From: Devosia oryzisoli
GTDB taxonomy: Bacteria > Pseudomonadota > Alphaproteobacteria > Rhizobiales > Devosiaceae
Assembly: GCF_014837245.1 (NCBI RefSeq)
Contig: NZ_JACYFU010000001.1
Coordinates: forward strand, 930,001 to 994,000
DNA length: 64,000 nt
Direction of reading: 5' to 3'
The notes beneath the pieces are model-generated. The model saw nothing but the letters and a program-made list of their open reading frames with translations, was not told where the DNA came from and did not search any database. Both the position numbers and the translations under genes were made by a program. Within the stretch, counting starts at the first letter, position 1, and each line of letters begins with the position of its first letter. Shown piece after piece: positions 1 to 7,600 of this stretch.

Positions 1-1039
1 GGCCCTCCAGCGCCCTGCGCAGCACTTCGGAGCGAACGTCGATGCAGAAGGCCGCCTGCAGTTTCGGCCGTCCTGACGCCTCGGCGGGACCGGTCAACTT
101 GTTCGCCAGCATGCGCTGGTGCGCCCGCTCCGCCGCATCCTGAAGCAGGCAATCCAGGACATGGTCAGCGGTCGGCACGACAGGCGCCGCATGGGCAGCC
201 ACCGAGGCGCGCCAATCCCTGCCGATGGAGGGACAATGCGCAAGGAGCGCCTCGTCCCAGACCAGCCGTATGGCCAGGAGATCCGTCAGGGTCGTGTCGG
301 AACGGCCCTCCAGCTCCGCCTGCCACAGTTGCCAGCGCGCGTGCATCGACCACCCGCCCAGGCTCAGCAGCAGTTGATGGAAAGCCGTCTCAGCCGCCGC
401 CGCAGTCAGTCCAAGCCGACTGGTTGCCCGCAGGATAGCGCGCTCCGCCGTGTCCGGCGTACTGGCGACGTGGACGGAGAAGCCCCTAAGTCCGGCAATC
501 GCCGGCGTCAAATCGTTGATCGCCCACTCCCGCCAGGCGGCGAAAGCGGTTTGGTCCGGCCGCGGCGTCCAGAGCGCCTGTCCGCGATCAAAGAAACCGG
601 ACGCCCATAGCCCGAAGCTGCGCGAAAAAATTGCCGGCCAATCCGTCCCCGTTGCGGCCGCGGCCAGATCGGCAATCGTTGGCAAAGCCTCGACCGCCGG
701 AGCCGGCTTTCGCAGTTGCGCCCTAAGCGCAACGAGGTCCGCGGGCCTGCCCGGCGCCGAGCAAGCCAGCAAAGCCGCCTCCAGGTCCTCCTCGGCAATT
801 TCGCCGGCTTCCACCATCGAGGCCAACTCTGCCCTGGGCCGCGTGAGCGCTGCTCCGGCGAGCCGAGCCAGGCGAGCCGATGCCGTCGCCAAGTCCTGAT
901 CGGTCTGGCCAAGAAACGGATTGACCGCAACCGTCGCGTCCAGCGGGAACGCGGGGGGAATGGCGCGGGCCGCAGTTCTGGCGGCACCGAGAATTTCCTC
1001 GGCCAGCGAGGGAGCCAATTGGGTTTGCTCGAGAAGCAT
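1..1039 (-). CDS. dabA: DabA-like inorganic carbon transporter subunit (DUF2309), 3' part outside window
   Basis: Cytoplasmic zinc-binding subunit of the DAB inorganic-carbon pump. It works with the membrane subunit DabB to trap CO2 as bicarbonate. The frame is open for 346 codons from ATG at 1039 and runs off the left edge, so roughly the C-terminal half or more is missing. The N-terminal region shows PLDATVAVNPFLG, the family's conserved opening motif. Near the window edge Cys332 and Asp334 sit in CIDVRSE, matching the CxDxR zinc and catalytic motif of DabA and beta-carbonic anhydrases. The zinc ligands expected further on are not visible here. The start lies 13 bases after the dabB stop, so the two are probably one transcript. 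DUF2309 assignment is firm; transport activity is inferred from the family. Confidence 0.9.
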   Translation of the reverse strand, partial: MLLEQTQLAPSLAEEILGAARTAARAIPPAFPLDATVAVNPFLGQTDQDLATASARLARLAGAALTRPRAELASMVEAGEIAEEDLEAALLACSAPGRPADLVALRAQLRKPAPAVEALPTIADLAAAATGTDWPAIFSRSFGLWASGFFDRGQALWTPRPDQTAFAAWREWAINDLTPAIAGLRGFSVHVASTPDTAERAILRATSRLGLTAAAAETAFHQLLLSLGGWSMHARWQLWQAELEGRSDTTLTDLLAIRLVWDEALLAHCPSIGRDWRASVAAHAAPVVPTADHVLDCLLQDAAERAHQRMLANKLTGPAEASGRPKLQAAFCIDVRSEVLRRALEG

Positions 1040-1052
1040 AGCCGTTCTCCAG

Positions 1053-2597
1053 TTACTGTTTATGAGCCAGCTGAAACCCGCCGAGGAAGCGGTCCAGGAG
1101 CGCGTTGAGATAAAAGCCGTTCGCCACGTGCACCCGCAGCCCAGCCGTCGTGGGATGGTGCGCCCAGAGCGGGAACAATGCCTGAGCGAAGGCCACGAGA
1201 CCGAAGGAAGACACGGCCAGAACGATGAGCGCCCACTCTAGCGGTCCGGCCGTCGGCACCGCTGGCAGGGAGGAACCCCACAGGGCCTGCGCCACCCATT
1301 GGAAGGCGAAGTAGGCAATTGTCGTTGCCAGCGACGCGCCCACCGTGCGCCGGGTCAGCGCGGCAGGTGCCGCATCGGCAAGGCCCTGCGCGATGAGGTA
1401 GGACACGCCGAACACGAGAATGGTCCCGAGCGCCAGGGCTTGCGGCGATTTGTGCCCACCCAGCACCGAGAAGATGGCTGCCACCCCAGCGAACAGAACC
1501 AGTCCCAGCACAAAGGAGCGCGTAACAGCCGCAATGCTGGGGACGGCCACGGGCCCCGGTTTGCGGATGGCGTTGACCTCGCGCACTGCCTTGCCTGACG
1601 ACAGGAAAGCGTGCGCCTTGTAAAGCGAATGGGCCACGATGTGCAGCAATGCCAGGGGCCACAGGCCAAGCCCGCACTGCAGCAGCATAAAACCCATCTG
1701 CGCGATGGTCGACCAGGCGAGCGCGGTCTTGACGGCGCTCTGCGTGAGCATCACCAGGGCGCCGAACAGCGCAGTTAGGCCACCGATCGCCACCAGGACG
1801 CCCATGGCGCCGGGGCTCTGCTGCACCAGTCCGGCGAGCATGATCAGCATCACGCCGCCCGAGTTGATAATCCCTGCGTGCAAGAGAGCCGAAACCGGCG
1901 TCGGGGCCTCCATGACCTCCGTCACCCAGCCATGGGTCGGCAACGCAGCGGTCTTCAGCACAGACGCAAGCACGAGCAGCCCAATTCCCAGTTGTGCGAC
2001 CGGGGTGAGTTCGCTGGTGGCGCCAAGAGCCACGAAATTGAGCGTCCCCTGGGTGATCCAGAGAATGGCGGATGCAAGGACCAGCGACACATCTCCTGCA
2101 GCCCACACGCCGGTGAACTTCGTAGCAGCCCGGCGCGCCTCGGCCCGTTCAGGATAAAAAAGCAGCAGTTGCCGCAGCAGCAGGCCGATCATGACGAAGC
2201 CCAGGATCAGAACCGGCAGGTTCGCGGCCTGAACGGTGACGAGCACCGACGCAACCGCCGCAAGGATCAGGCCATGGAACCGCCCTTCCCGCTGCTCGCC
2301 GTCGAGGTAGCGGCTTGAGTAGCGCACCACGACCCAGCCCACGAACGAGACGAGCAGGATCATCGTAGCGCTCACCGGATTGAGGCGAAGGATGGCCACA
2401 CCGCCCAGCGACAGCACCTGCTGTCCGGCGAGCAGGAGCTGAACCACCCCCGCCAGCCCCAGCGCCAGCCCCGCCGCTGCAGCCATGTTTGCAAGGAGCA
2501 GGAGCCGGCCCGGTCGAGGTCCCTGGCGCAGCAGAAAGAAGAACGCTGCAAGCAGGAGAACGGCAGGGGCGAACGCGGTTAGCGGCAGGCTTGTCAC
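1053..2597 (-). CDS. dabB: DabB-like membrane subunit (NuoL/proton-conducting transporter family)
   Basis: Polytopic membrane subunit of the DAB carbon pump, related to NuoL/MrpA proton channels and thought to couple cation flux to CO2 hydration by DabA. The protein of about 514 residues is hydrophobic throughout and carries the antiporter-like core: GWVTEVMEAPTPVSALLHAG, then TALAWSTIAQMGFM and LLHIVAHSLYKAHAFL, with the Lys and His residues of the family. I chose the GTG at 2597, which gives a start at VTSLPLTAFAP. A GGAG site lies 8 bases upstream, and the extra N-terminus from an upstream ATG (2675) is low-complexity and unlike the family. The gene is followed directly by dabA and is divergent from a LysR gene, the usual arrangement. 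Confidence 0.88.
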   Translation of the reverse strand: MTSLPLTAFAPAVLLLAAFFFLLRQGPRPGRLLLLANMAAAAGLALGLAGVVQLLLAGQQVLSLGGVAILRLNPVSATMILLVSFVGWVVVRYSSRYLDGEQREGRFHGLILAAVASVLVTVQAANLPVLILGFVMIGLLLRQLLLFYPERAEARRAATKFTGVWAAGDVSLVLASAILWITQGTLNFVALGATSELTPVAQLGIGLLVLASVLKTAALPTHGWVTEVMEAPTPVSALLHAGIINSGGVMLIMLAGLVQQSPGAMGVLVAIGGLTALFGALVMLTQSAVKTALAWSTIAQMGFMLLQCGLGLWPLALLHIVAHSLYKAHAFLSSGKAVREVNAIRKPGPVAVPSIAAVTRSFVLGLVLFAGVAAIFSVLGGHKSPQALALGTILVFGVSYLIAQGLADAAPAALTRRTVGASLATTIAYFAFQWVAQALWGSSLPAVPTAGPLEWALIVLAVSSFGLVAFAQALFPLWAHHPTTAGLRVHVANGFYLNALLDRFLGGFQLAHKQ

Positions 2598-2638
2598 GAC
2601 ACAGCTCCGACAGGTTGAAGACGGAGCTGAATTAGCCG

Positions 2639-2668
2639 TTGAAGTACTTTCAGAAAAATACATATAAT
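2639..2668 (+). promoter_or_regulatory. Candidate sigma-70-type promoter for the LysR gene
   Basis: TTGAAG at 2639-2644 and TATAAT at 2663-2668 are separated by 18 bases, in an AT-rich patch (about 2630-2692) between dabB and the LysR gene. The implied transcript start, near 2675, leaves about 20 bases before the ATG at 2697. The same patch should hold the LysR binding site and the divergent dabB promoter, neither of which I can define. Confidence 0.45.
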
Positions 2669-2696
2669 AGGTCATTCAATTCTAACAAACAGAACG

Positions 2697-3569
2697 ATGG
2701 CCCAGCTCAACCTCCACCATCTGCGGCTGTTCAGGGCCGTCGCGCTGGATGGCACTCTCACCGGGGCTGCCCAGAGGCTGAACCTGTCCCAGTCGGCCTT
2801 GTCCACCCAGTTGCGCACGCTCGAGGCCTCCCTGGGGCAGGATCTGTTTGAGCGGCGCGGCCGGGGCCTGGTTCTGACGGAGGCGGGACGAATTGCGCTT
2901 GATTACGCCGAAGCAATCTTCCGCACGGTCGATGACCTCAGCGAGACGATGCGAGAAACGGGGCGTGCTCGCCGCGCTCTCAGGGTGGGCGCCCTTGCGA
3001 CGCTGTCGCGCAACTTTCAAATGCAGTTCCTGCAGCCCTTGATCGGCCTTCAAGACGTCGAAGTGATCTTGCGCTCGGGTTCGCAGATCGAGCTTCTTCG
3101 CGGGCTTGAAAGCCTGGCGCTGGACGTTGTCCTGACCAATCTGGCGCCGGCCCGTGATGCCGCGAGCCCCTGGCTAGTTCACCGCATCGATGAACAGCCC
3201 ATCAGCCTTATCGGCACGCCCGAACGTCTTGGCAATCCGCAGCGCCCCTTACCGGATCTTTTGTCTTCCCAGCCCCTGGTCCTGCCAACCCGGGAAACCG
3301 GATTGCGCGCTGCGTTCGATGCGCTGGTAGCGCGATTGGGCGTGACGCCCACGCTGGCCGCAGAAGTGGACGACATGGCAATGATCCGCCTTCTTGCCCG
3401 CGCCGACGCCGGCCTTGCCATCATTCCGCCGATCGTGGTCCGCGATGAGCTGGATGCCGGCATCCTGGTCGAGGCGGCCCGTCTCGAGGGGCTGAGCGAG
3501 CCGTTCTTCGCGGTCACTCTGGCGCGGCGGTTCCCGAACACGCTGCTGTCGGTTGTGCTCCCAAAGTGA
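2697..3569 (+). CDS. LysR-family transcriptional regulator (NhaR-like), probable dabBA regulator
   Basis: DNA-binding regulator of 290 residues, the normal LysR length. Residues 3-62 form the winged HTH, with LNLSQSALSTQLRTLEASLG as the recognition region. The remainder is the two-lobed effector domain, ending in a region like that of NhaR-type regulators. It is transcribed divergently from dabBA across 99 bases, and LysR genes commonly sit beside DUF2309/NuoL-like pairs, so it probably controls them in response to inorganic carbon supply or pH. The effector cannot be read from the sequence. No strong Shine-Dalgarno site precedes the ATG, but the N-terminus fits the family exactly. Confidence 0.85.
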   Translation: MAQLNLHHLRLFRAVALDGTLTGAAQRLNLSQSALSTQLRTLEASLGQDLFERRGRGLVLTEAGRIALDYAEAIFRTVDDLSETMRETGRARRALRVGALATLSRNFQMQFLQPLIGLQDVEVILRSGSQIELLRGLESLALDVVLTNLAPARDAASPWLVHRIDEQPISLIGTPERLGNPQRPLPDLLSSQPLVLPTRETGLRAAFDALVARLGVTPTLAAEVDDMAMIRLLARADAGLAIIPPIVVRDELDAGILVEAARLEGLSEPFFAVTLARRFPNTLLSVVLPK

Positions 3570-3630
3570 CGCTCGGAACTCTTTTGGGGCCTGTGTATTA
3601 GGTCGACCCTTTCGAAATCAGATACCGTCC

Positions 3631-3652
3631 GGGCGAGGATCACCCCTCGCCC
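3631..3652. repeat. GC-rich hairpin downstream of LysR gene
   Basis: Perfect 8-bp stem GGGCGAGG (3631-3638) and CCTCGCCC (3645-3652) with a 6-base loop. It lies between the converging LysR gene and the minus-strand small genes and contains the stop codon of the 51-residue ORF. No T-run follows on either strand, so it is at best a weak or factor-dependent terminator. Confidence 0.4.
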
Positions 3653-3795
3653 GACTGGTCCAATGGCGCCGCATGCATCAGCGCCGCGATGTGCCGTGTA
3701 TCCGGCAGGTCGAGGCGCGGCGTTAGTACGACCAGCGCCAGGACCATCAATGCGGAGCGCTTCAGCGCGCGGCGTCTATCCTTGCGAATATACAT
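3640..3795 (-). CDS. Small hypothetical protein with one membrane segment (51 aa)
   Basis: Unrecognised ORF of 51 codons starting ATG at 3795, 12 bases after the stop of the DUF1127 gene and in the same direction. The predicted peptide has a basic N-terminus (IRKDRRRALKR) followed by a hydrophobic stretch (SALMVLALVVLTP), resembling an inner-membrane anchor or an uncleaved signal. A GCAGGG sequence lies 4-5 bases upstream. Its position as second cistron behind a DUF1127 gene is its main support. It may be spurious. Confidence 0.4.
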   Translation of the reverse strand: MYIRKDRRRALKRSALMVLALVVLTPRLDLPDTRHIAALMHAAPLDQSGEG

Positions 3796-3807
3796 CGCGC
3801 CCTGCTT

Positions 3808-3969
3808 TCACAGCTCGGTCCTGCGGACGAAGCCGTTGCGGCCTACCATCGGGATATCGGCCCGCGTCAGGCCGATATCGGCGAGGATTTGGTCGCTCAG
3901 GCCGTGGAGCTGCTGATGGGTCTTGCGGATAGCACGACGTTCGCGCCAGGCATCGAAAACGTTGATCAT
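3808..3969 (-). CDS. DUF1127 small protein
   Basis: A 53-residue protein with the DUF1127 signature: an N-terminal AW-x-E-R-R arginine-rich helix, then LHGLSDQILADIGLTRADI. Characterised alphaproteobacterial members bind RNA or modulate phosphate, carbon and RNA metabolism, but the role of this copy is unknown. The ATG at 3969 has an excellent GAGGAG site 7 bases upstream. A copy of the GACCC/GGGTGGGG element lies 53 bases upstream (4023-4042), suggesting it is a target of the neighbouring two-component system. A second DUF1127 domain occurs in the window as a fusion at 43562-44206. Confidence 0.85.
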   Translation of the reverse strand: MINVFDAWRERRAIRKTHQQLHGLSDQILADIGLTRADIPMVGRNGFVRRTEL

Positions 3970-4022
3970 TGTGATCTCCTCTTGGTTGATGCCCGGCTTC
4001 TAAAGGCCTCTCCGCGTGGCCG

Positions 4023-4042
4023 CCCCACCCGTTTGGGCGGGA
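4023..4042 (-). promoter_or_regulatory. GACCC/GGGTGGGG element, copy A (upstream of DUF1127 gene)
   Basis: On the minus strand: TCCC, 8 bases (GCCCAAAC), then GGGTGGGG. It ends 53 bases before the DUF1127 start. Further copies are at 4183, 4448, 4513 and 7601, all in the same orientation. It is an imperfect inverted repeat (CCC...GGG) with an asymmetric GGGG tail, like an activator or response-regulator site. Confidence 0.55.
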
Positions 4043-4153
4043 CCGCTGAATCGATGCAACGAACTCGAATTGCTCAAGAAAAAGCCGCCCGGCGGGACAG
4101 CGGGGCGGCAAGAGTTTGGAGGTCGAAAAACAGCGATTGGGGCGCTGACCTGG

Positions 4154-4390
4154 CTATCTTCGCCCAGATTGAAGCTCCCTCGCCCCACCCATTTGCGCGG
4201 GGTCTGAACCAGAAGATTTTCCCCTCGCCATGCCGTAGAGCAAGAAAGCTAACTGAACGATCCCCAGCAGGGCGATCATCACCAGCCCCAGCTTCAGGGC
4301 CGTCGTCAGGTCGGTCAGTTCGTTGCTCACCACAACCAGCCCGACCAGACCGTAAGTGCTGAACGGAAGATCTCGATAGGAACTGTGCAC
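4154..4390 (-). CDS. Small membrane protein of unknown function (78 aa)
   Basis: Unrecognised protein of 78 residues starting at GTG 4390, with a GAGG site 7 bases upstream. Residues 12-21 (YGLVGLVVVS) are mildly hydrophobic. Residues about 30-53 (ALKLGLVMIALLGIVQLAFLLYGMA) form a clear membrane segment, followed by a basic, polar tail. Two copies of the GACCC/GGGTGGGG element precede it (4448 and 4513) and one (4183) overlaps its last codons. It is divergent from the response regulator gene, so it is probably controlled by that regulator. An in-frame ATG at 4417 is an alternative start but lacks a ribosome site. Existence is plausible, function unknown. Confidence 0.5.
   Translation of the reverse strand: MHSSYRDLPFSTYGLVGLVVVSNELTDLTTALKLGLVMIALLGIVQLAFLLYGMARGKSSGSDPAQMGGARELQSGRR
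4183..4204 (-). promoter_or_regulatory. GACCC/GGGTGGGG element, copy B
   Basis: On the minus strand: GACCCC, 8 bases (GCGCAAAT), GGGTGGGG. It overlaps the 3' end of the 78-residue membrane protein frame and lies about 210 bases upstream of the DUF1127 gene, so it could be a second upstream site for that gene. Confidence 0.5.
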
Positions 4391-4447
4391 GGCATGACCT
4401 CTTCGGCTTTGGACCATGCTCCAAGACCACGGTACCGCGTCTGCCGT

Positions 4448-4468
4448 CGCCACCCAAACAAGTGGGTC
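4448..4468 (-). promoter_or_regulatory. GACCC/GGGTGGGG element, copy D
   Basis: On the minus strand: GACCC, 8 bases (ACTTGTTT), GGGTGGCG. It is 57 bases upstream of the GTG start of the 78-residue membrane protein, a spacing close to that of copies A (53) and C (71) from their genes. It lies in the 252-base gap between that gene and the divergent response regulator. Confidence 0.5.
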
Positions 4469-4512
4469 GCGGAGTGTGCCGCCGAGCGGCAGGTGCCGCT
4501 GCCACGCGATGT

Positions 4513-4533
4513 CCCCACCCAAACGGATGGGTC
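4513..4533 (-). promoter_or_regulatory. GACCC/GGGTGGGG element, copy E
   Basis: On the minus strand: GACCC, 8 bases (ATCCGTTT), GGGTGGGG. It is 65 bases from copy D, centre to centre, close to six helical turns. It is about 110 bases upstream of the response regulator start, so it could also serve autoregulation. Confidence 0.5.
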
Positions 4534-4642
4534 TGGCGGTTATCCGCAAAAATATCTTTCGCGTCCGCTGGACGTTATTTGGCCGGCGAAGCAATATGGC
4601 CCGATATTACGCGGACTTGCTCGTTTGGGAGATACGGGTAAA

Positions 4643-5683
4643 GTGCTGAGGGGCGCCAGTATTCTTTGCGTTGAAGACGAAGAAGATCTTCGCACAGACA
4701 TCTGCGAGGAGCTGGAGGCGGCTGGCTATCAGGTCGACGAGGCCAAGGATGGGCAGCAGGCCCTGGAGGCCCTGCGCGAGCGCCGTTTCGATCTTGTTCT
4801 TTGCGACATCACCATGCCGCGCATGAGCGGGCTGGAATTATTGCGTCGCGTCCGCCAGGAGCCGGCGCTGGGCGACCTGCCGTTCGTGTTTCTGACGGCG
4901 TTGGCCGGCCGGGAAGACATCATCGCGGGCAAGGAAGCCGGCGTCGACGACTATCTCACCAAGCCGATCGATTTCGACCTGATGCTGATCACTATAGCGG
5001 CACGGCTCGATCAGGTGGCGCGCATCAAGGGACACACGCCTTCTCCCGATCCCGCGAGCGAACAAGGCGTGCGGGCAGCTCTGCTGGGCGCAGATGAAGC
5101 GCTCAACCGCATCGCCGTCGGCGTCTTCCTGCTCGACGGCGACCGCAAGGTGCTGTTCCGCAATCGCCGCGCAGAGGATCTGGTCAAGGAGGCTGACGGC
5201 ATCAGCCTTTCCCGGGAAAGCCTGTTGCGCGGAGAAACGCCGCAGCAGACACAGGCGCTCCGCGACATCATCGACGGTGCCATCGCCCGGCTCAGCGACG
5301 GGCAGAGGCAGGGCAGCGAGGCGGTCGCCCTGAGGCGCAGCAGCGGCAAACGCCCTCTGGTGGCCATTGCCTGTCCTCTCGGCAAGGGGCCACCAAAGGG
5401 CGCGGAGCCTGTGGTCGGCGTTTTTGTCAGCGATCCGGAATGGCGATCGAGCGACGCTGCGCAAGTAGTGGCGCAACTCTATGGTCTCTCGCCGGCGGAA
5501 ACCCGGCTGGCGCTGGCGCTGGTGCGTGGCCTTCGCGTGGACGAAATCGCCGAAGAATTCGGTCTTTCCCGAAACACCGTGAGCTACACGCTCAAGAACC
5601 TGTTCCGCAAGACGGAGACGGACCGGCAGGCCGATCTCATCAGCCTCTTCATCGCCAGCCCCGTCGCCCTCGGTCCCGTCTAG
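4643..5683 (+). CDS. Response regulator: REC, middle PAS-like domain, LuxR-type HTH
   Basis: Cytoplasmic transcription factor of a two-component system, 346 residues from GTG at 4643. Residues 6-125 are a receiver domain with acidic E11/D12, phosphoacceptor Asp55 (in LVLCDITMP), a Thr in FLTALAG and Lys in YLTKPI. Residues about 150-260 (VGVFLLDGDRKVLFRNRRAEDL onward) resemble a PAS or helical sensor module. The C-terminal 65 residues (GLSPAETRLALALVRGLRVDEIAEEFGLSRNTVSYTLKNLF) are a LuxR/GerE HTH. GTG is preferred because the family begins just before the ILCVEDEED strand and a GGGAGA site lies upstream. A further 86 in-frame codons look non-coding. The likely partner is the histidine kinase at 8306-9664. 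Confidence 0.88.
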   Translation: MLRGASILCVEDEEDLRTDICEELEAAGYQVDEAKDGQQALEALRERRFDLVLCDITMPRMSGLELLRRVRQEPALGDLPFVFLTALAGREDIIAGKEAGVDDYLTKPIDFDLMLITIAARLDQVARIKGHTPSPDPASEQGVRAALLGADEALNRIAVGVFLLDGDRKVLFRNRRAEDLVKEADGISLSRESLLRGETPQQTQALRDIIDGAIARLSDGQRQGSEAVALRRSSGKRPLVAIACPLGKGPPKGAEPVVGVFVSDPEWRSSDAAQVVAQLYGLSPAETRLALALVRGLRVDEIAEEFGLSRNTVSYTLKNLFRKTETDRQADLISLFIASPVALGPV

Positions 5684-5688
5684 CCGCC

Positions 5689-5901
5689 TCAGGCGGCAGC
5701 GGCCCGGCGCCCGGAGCGGCGACGGGGGGCGGCAACGGGAGCTTTCGCCCGGCGCTTGGGTCGTGCATGCGCTTTCCGCGGCTGGAGAGTGGGATCTGCG
5801 GCCACAATGGCCGCGATACCCATGTCGATGTCATGAAAGATGTCCTGCAACTCGGGAAATGCAGAAGCATCGAAGTCGATTATGGCAGGCAGGCGGTGCA
5901 T
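5689..5901 (-). CDS. Small hypothetical protein with basic Ala/Arg-rich tail (70 aa)
   Basis: Unrecognised 70-residue ORF. The first half is acidic and hydrophobic (IIDFDASAFPELQDIFHDIDMGIAAIVAAD). The second half is strongly basic (KAHARPKRRAKAPVAAPRRRSGRRAAAA), like a nucleic-acid-binding tail. A GGAAGAGA site precedes the ATG at 5901. It converges on the response regulator gene with a 5-base gap and lies 17 bases downstream of a 27-residue ORF in the same direction. Possibly the last cistron behind the flavin oxidase gene. Confidence 0.45.
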   Translation of the reverse strand: MHRLPAIIDFDASAFPELQDIFHDIDMGIAAIVAADPTLQPRKAHARPKRRAKAPVAAPRRRSGRRAAAA

Positions 5902-5918
5902 TTGCGTTCTCTTCCAGA

Positions 5919-6002
5919 TCAGGCGGCGATGCCATAGGGCAAGGCCAGGAGGGTGAGTGCGAGCATGTAAAGGCTCGACAGCAGAAGTGTGCGACGCGTC
6001 AT
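5919..6002 (-). CDS. Candidate 27-aa hydrophobic peptide
   Basis: Very short ORF from ATG 6002: three basic or polar residues (MTRR), then a continuous hydrophobic stretch (TLLLSSLYMLALTLLALPYGIAA) that would make a single membrane helix. It sits between the flavin oxidase and the 70-residue gene in the same orientation. A GGAACC sequence lies 4 bases upstream. ORFs this short arise by chance often; the membrane pattern and operon position are the only support. Confidence 0.3.
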   Translation of the reverse strand: MTRRTLLLSSLYMLALTLLALPYGIAA

Positions 6003-6073
6003 CTTTGGTTCCGATCAGGCCCGCTGCTTCGCCTTTTGCGGAGCCGCGGGCACAAAGTGGTGAGTGTGGACGG

Positions 6074-6123
6074 GACGCCGAAGGTGTTGCTCCGGCGTCT
6101 CGAACGAAGCCGCCTTTGGCGGC
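6074..6123. repeat. Two hairpins downstream of flavin oxidase gene
   Basis: GACGCCG (6074-6080) pairs with CGGCGTC (6093-6099) across a 12-base loop. GCCGCC (6109-6114) pairs with GGCGGC (6118-6123) across a 3-base loop and abuts the oxidase stop codon. Neither is followed by a T-run. They may stabilise the 3' end of the message or act as a weak terminator. Confidence 0.35.
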
Positions 6124-7529
6124 TAGGCCGCGGGCGAAATGTTCTGGTTGCGGCGGAAGACATTGCCCGCGTCGTAACGCTGCTTGATGGCCCGCAACCG
6201 CGCCCACGTCTTTTCGGGGTAGGTCTTGCGAAGCATGTCCTCGCCTTCGTGACCCAGGAAGTTGACATAGGTGCCGCGCCTTGCTCCGCCGAGCGCCGCT
6301 ACCCCCGCCCCGGCCCATCCATCGTGCCGGGCGGCGGCTTCAGCGCTGCCGTCCATTGCCAGGAAACCGATGAGCATCTCGGCATCGCGATGCGCATAGG
6401 CCGTTGCGTCGGCGGACACCCGGGCCGCGGCGCCTCCGAGCACACGCAGCTGCGCCATTCGCATCGGCGCGTCGCAGGCGTCGAGGTGCTGCAAAATTCT
6501 GGCCGCTTCGCCCACGTCGATGCCGTTCTTGAAGAGCGTCCGGACAGAAAGGGTGGGCTTGAACGACGGATCTTCGGGAAGATACATCATGCTGTAGGGG
6601 CCAGGCCCCACCAGGTCCGCGATGGGCGTGGCGAGGGCGCGGAAGGGCGCCAGCGCTGCCTGGGCTTCTGCCACCGGACCGGCATAGGCCATCATCCCGA
6701 TCAGAACTGTCTGGCCCACGATCTCTGGCGGCAGGAATGGCATCGGCGGCGCCGGCATGGCCATCAGGATGGTTGTCAGTTCCTCCGGCGCAGCCTTGGC
6801 AGCAGCCACGAAACCCGCCAGCACTTCAGGCGTCGCCGGCAGCACCAGGGGTCCGCCCGTGAAGTGGGGCAGCGCGTTGAGACGATACTGAAAGCGCGTC
6901 ACCACGCCAAAATTGCCGCCGCCGCCGCGAATGGCCCAGAAGAGATCGGCGTGATTGGCTTCATCCACCCGCAGGATGCTTCCGGTCGCGGTGACGATTT
7001 CTGCAGCAATGAGCGAGTCGATGGTGAGGCCGAGCTTTCGCGTCAGATAGCCGACGCCGCCGCCGAGGGTGATCCCGCCAATGCCGACCGTTGCGGAGTC
7101 CCCGAACCCCACGACCACGCCGTGCTGGTCCAGGGCCTGGGTCACCTGCCCCGCGGTCAGGCCGGTACCCGCCCAGACGGTCATGGCGTGAAGATCAATG
7201 TCGAGCCCCTGCATATCCCGCAGATCAATGACCACGCCGCCCTCACAGGTGCTATGACCACACACCGAATGACCACCGCTGCGCACGGCGATCTCAAGGT
7301 CGTGGCGACGGGCAAAGCCGATCACATCGGCCACGTCGGCAGCGTTGGCCACGCGGGCCACCAACAGGGGGCGCTCGTCCCAGTTGCTGTGGGCAATGCC
7401 GCGCACGGCGTCGTAGTCCGCGGCATCGGCAGTCACGACACGGCCGGTGAAGTTGGCAGCCAGGGCCTGGATGGCCGAGGAAAGGTCGCGGGCACGTTTG
7501 TCGGCGTTCGCCTGGATATGGACGTTCAT
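6123..7529 (-). CDS. FAD-linked oxidase with BBE domain (berberine-bridge/GOOX-like)
   Basis: Flavoprotein of 468 residues in the vanillyl-alcohol-oxidase fold. The PCMH-type FAD domain spans about residues 45-225. RSGGHS at 83-88 supplies His87, the expected covalent FAD attachment site. The second attachment Cys of bicovalent members is replaced: the CxxVGVGG region reads SATVGIGG with Ser145, so flavin is probably held by one bond. The C-terminal 45 residues (YVNFLGHEGED...NVFRRNQNI) are the BBE domain. It has no signal peptide and is probably a cytoplasmic oxidase of a sugar or secondary alcohol. ATG 7529 lies 71 bases from element copy C, suggesting control by the adjacent two-component system. 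Confidence 0.85.
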   Translation of the reverse strand: MNVHIQANADKRARDLSSAIQALAANFTGRVVTADAADYDAVRGIAHSNWDERPLLVARVANAADVADVIGFARRHDLEIAVRSGGHSVCGHSTCEGGVVIDLRDMQGLDIDLHAMTVWAGTGLTAGQVTQALDQHGVVVGFGDSATVGIGGITLGGGVGYLTRKLGLTIDSLIAAEIVTATGSILRVDEANHADLFWAIRGGGGNFGVVTRFQYRLNALPHFTGGPLVLPATPEVLAGFVAAAKAAPEELTTILMAMPAPPMPFLPPEIVGQTVLIGMMAYAGPVAEAQAALAPFRALATPIADLVGPGPYSMMYLPEDPSFKPTLSVRTLFKNGIDVGEAARILQHLDACDAPMRMAQLRVLGGAAARVSADATAYAHRDAEMLIGFLAMDGSAEAAARHDGWAGAGVAALGGARRGTYVNFLGHEGEDMLRKTYPEKTWARLRAIKQRYDAGNVFRRNQNISPAA

Positions 7530-7600
7530 TGTTCTGCTCCATTCAACTGCGCTTTGGTGCGCTGCATGGAGGGCGGAATAGACAAACCGGCGGGACCATT

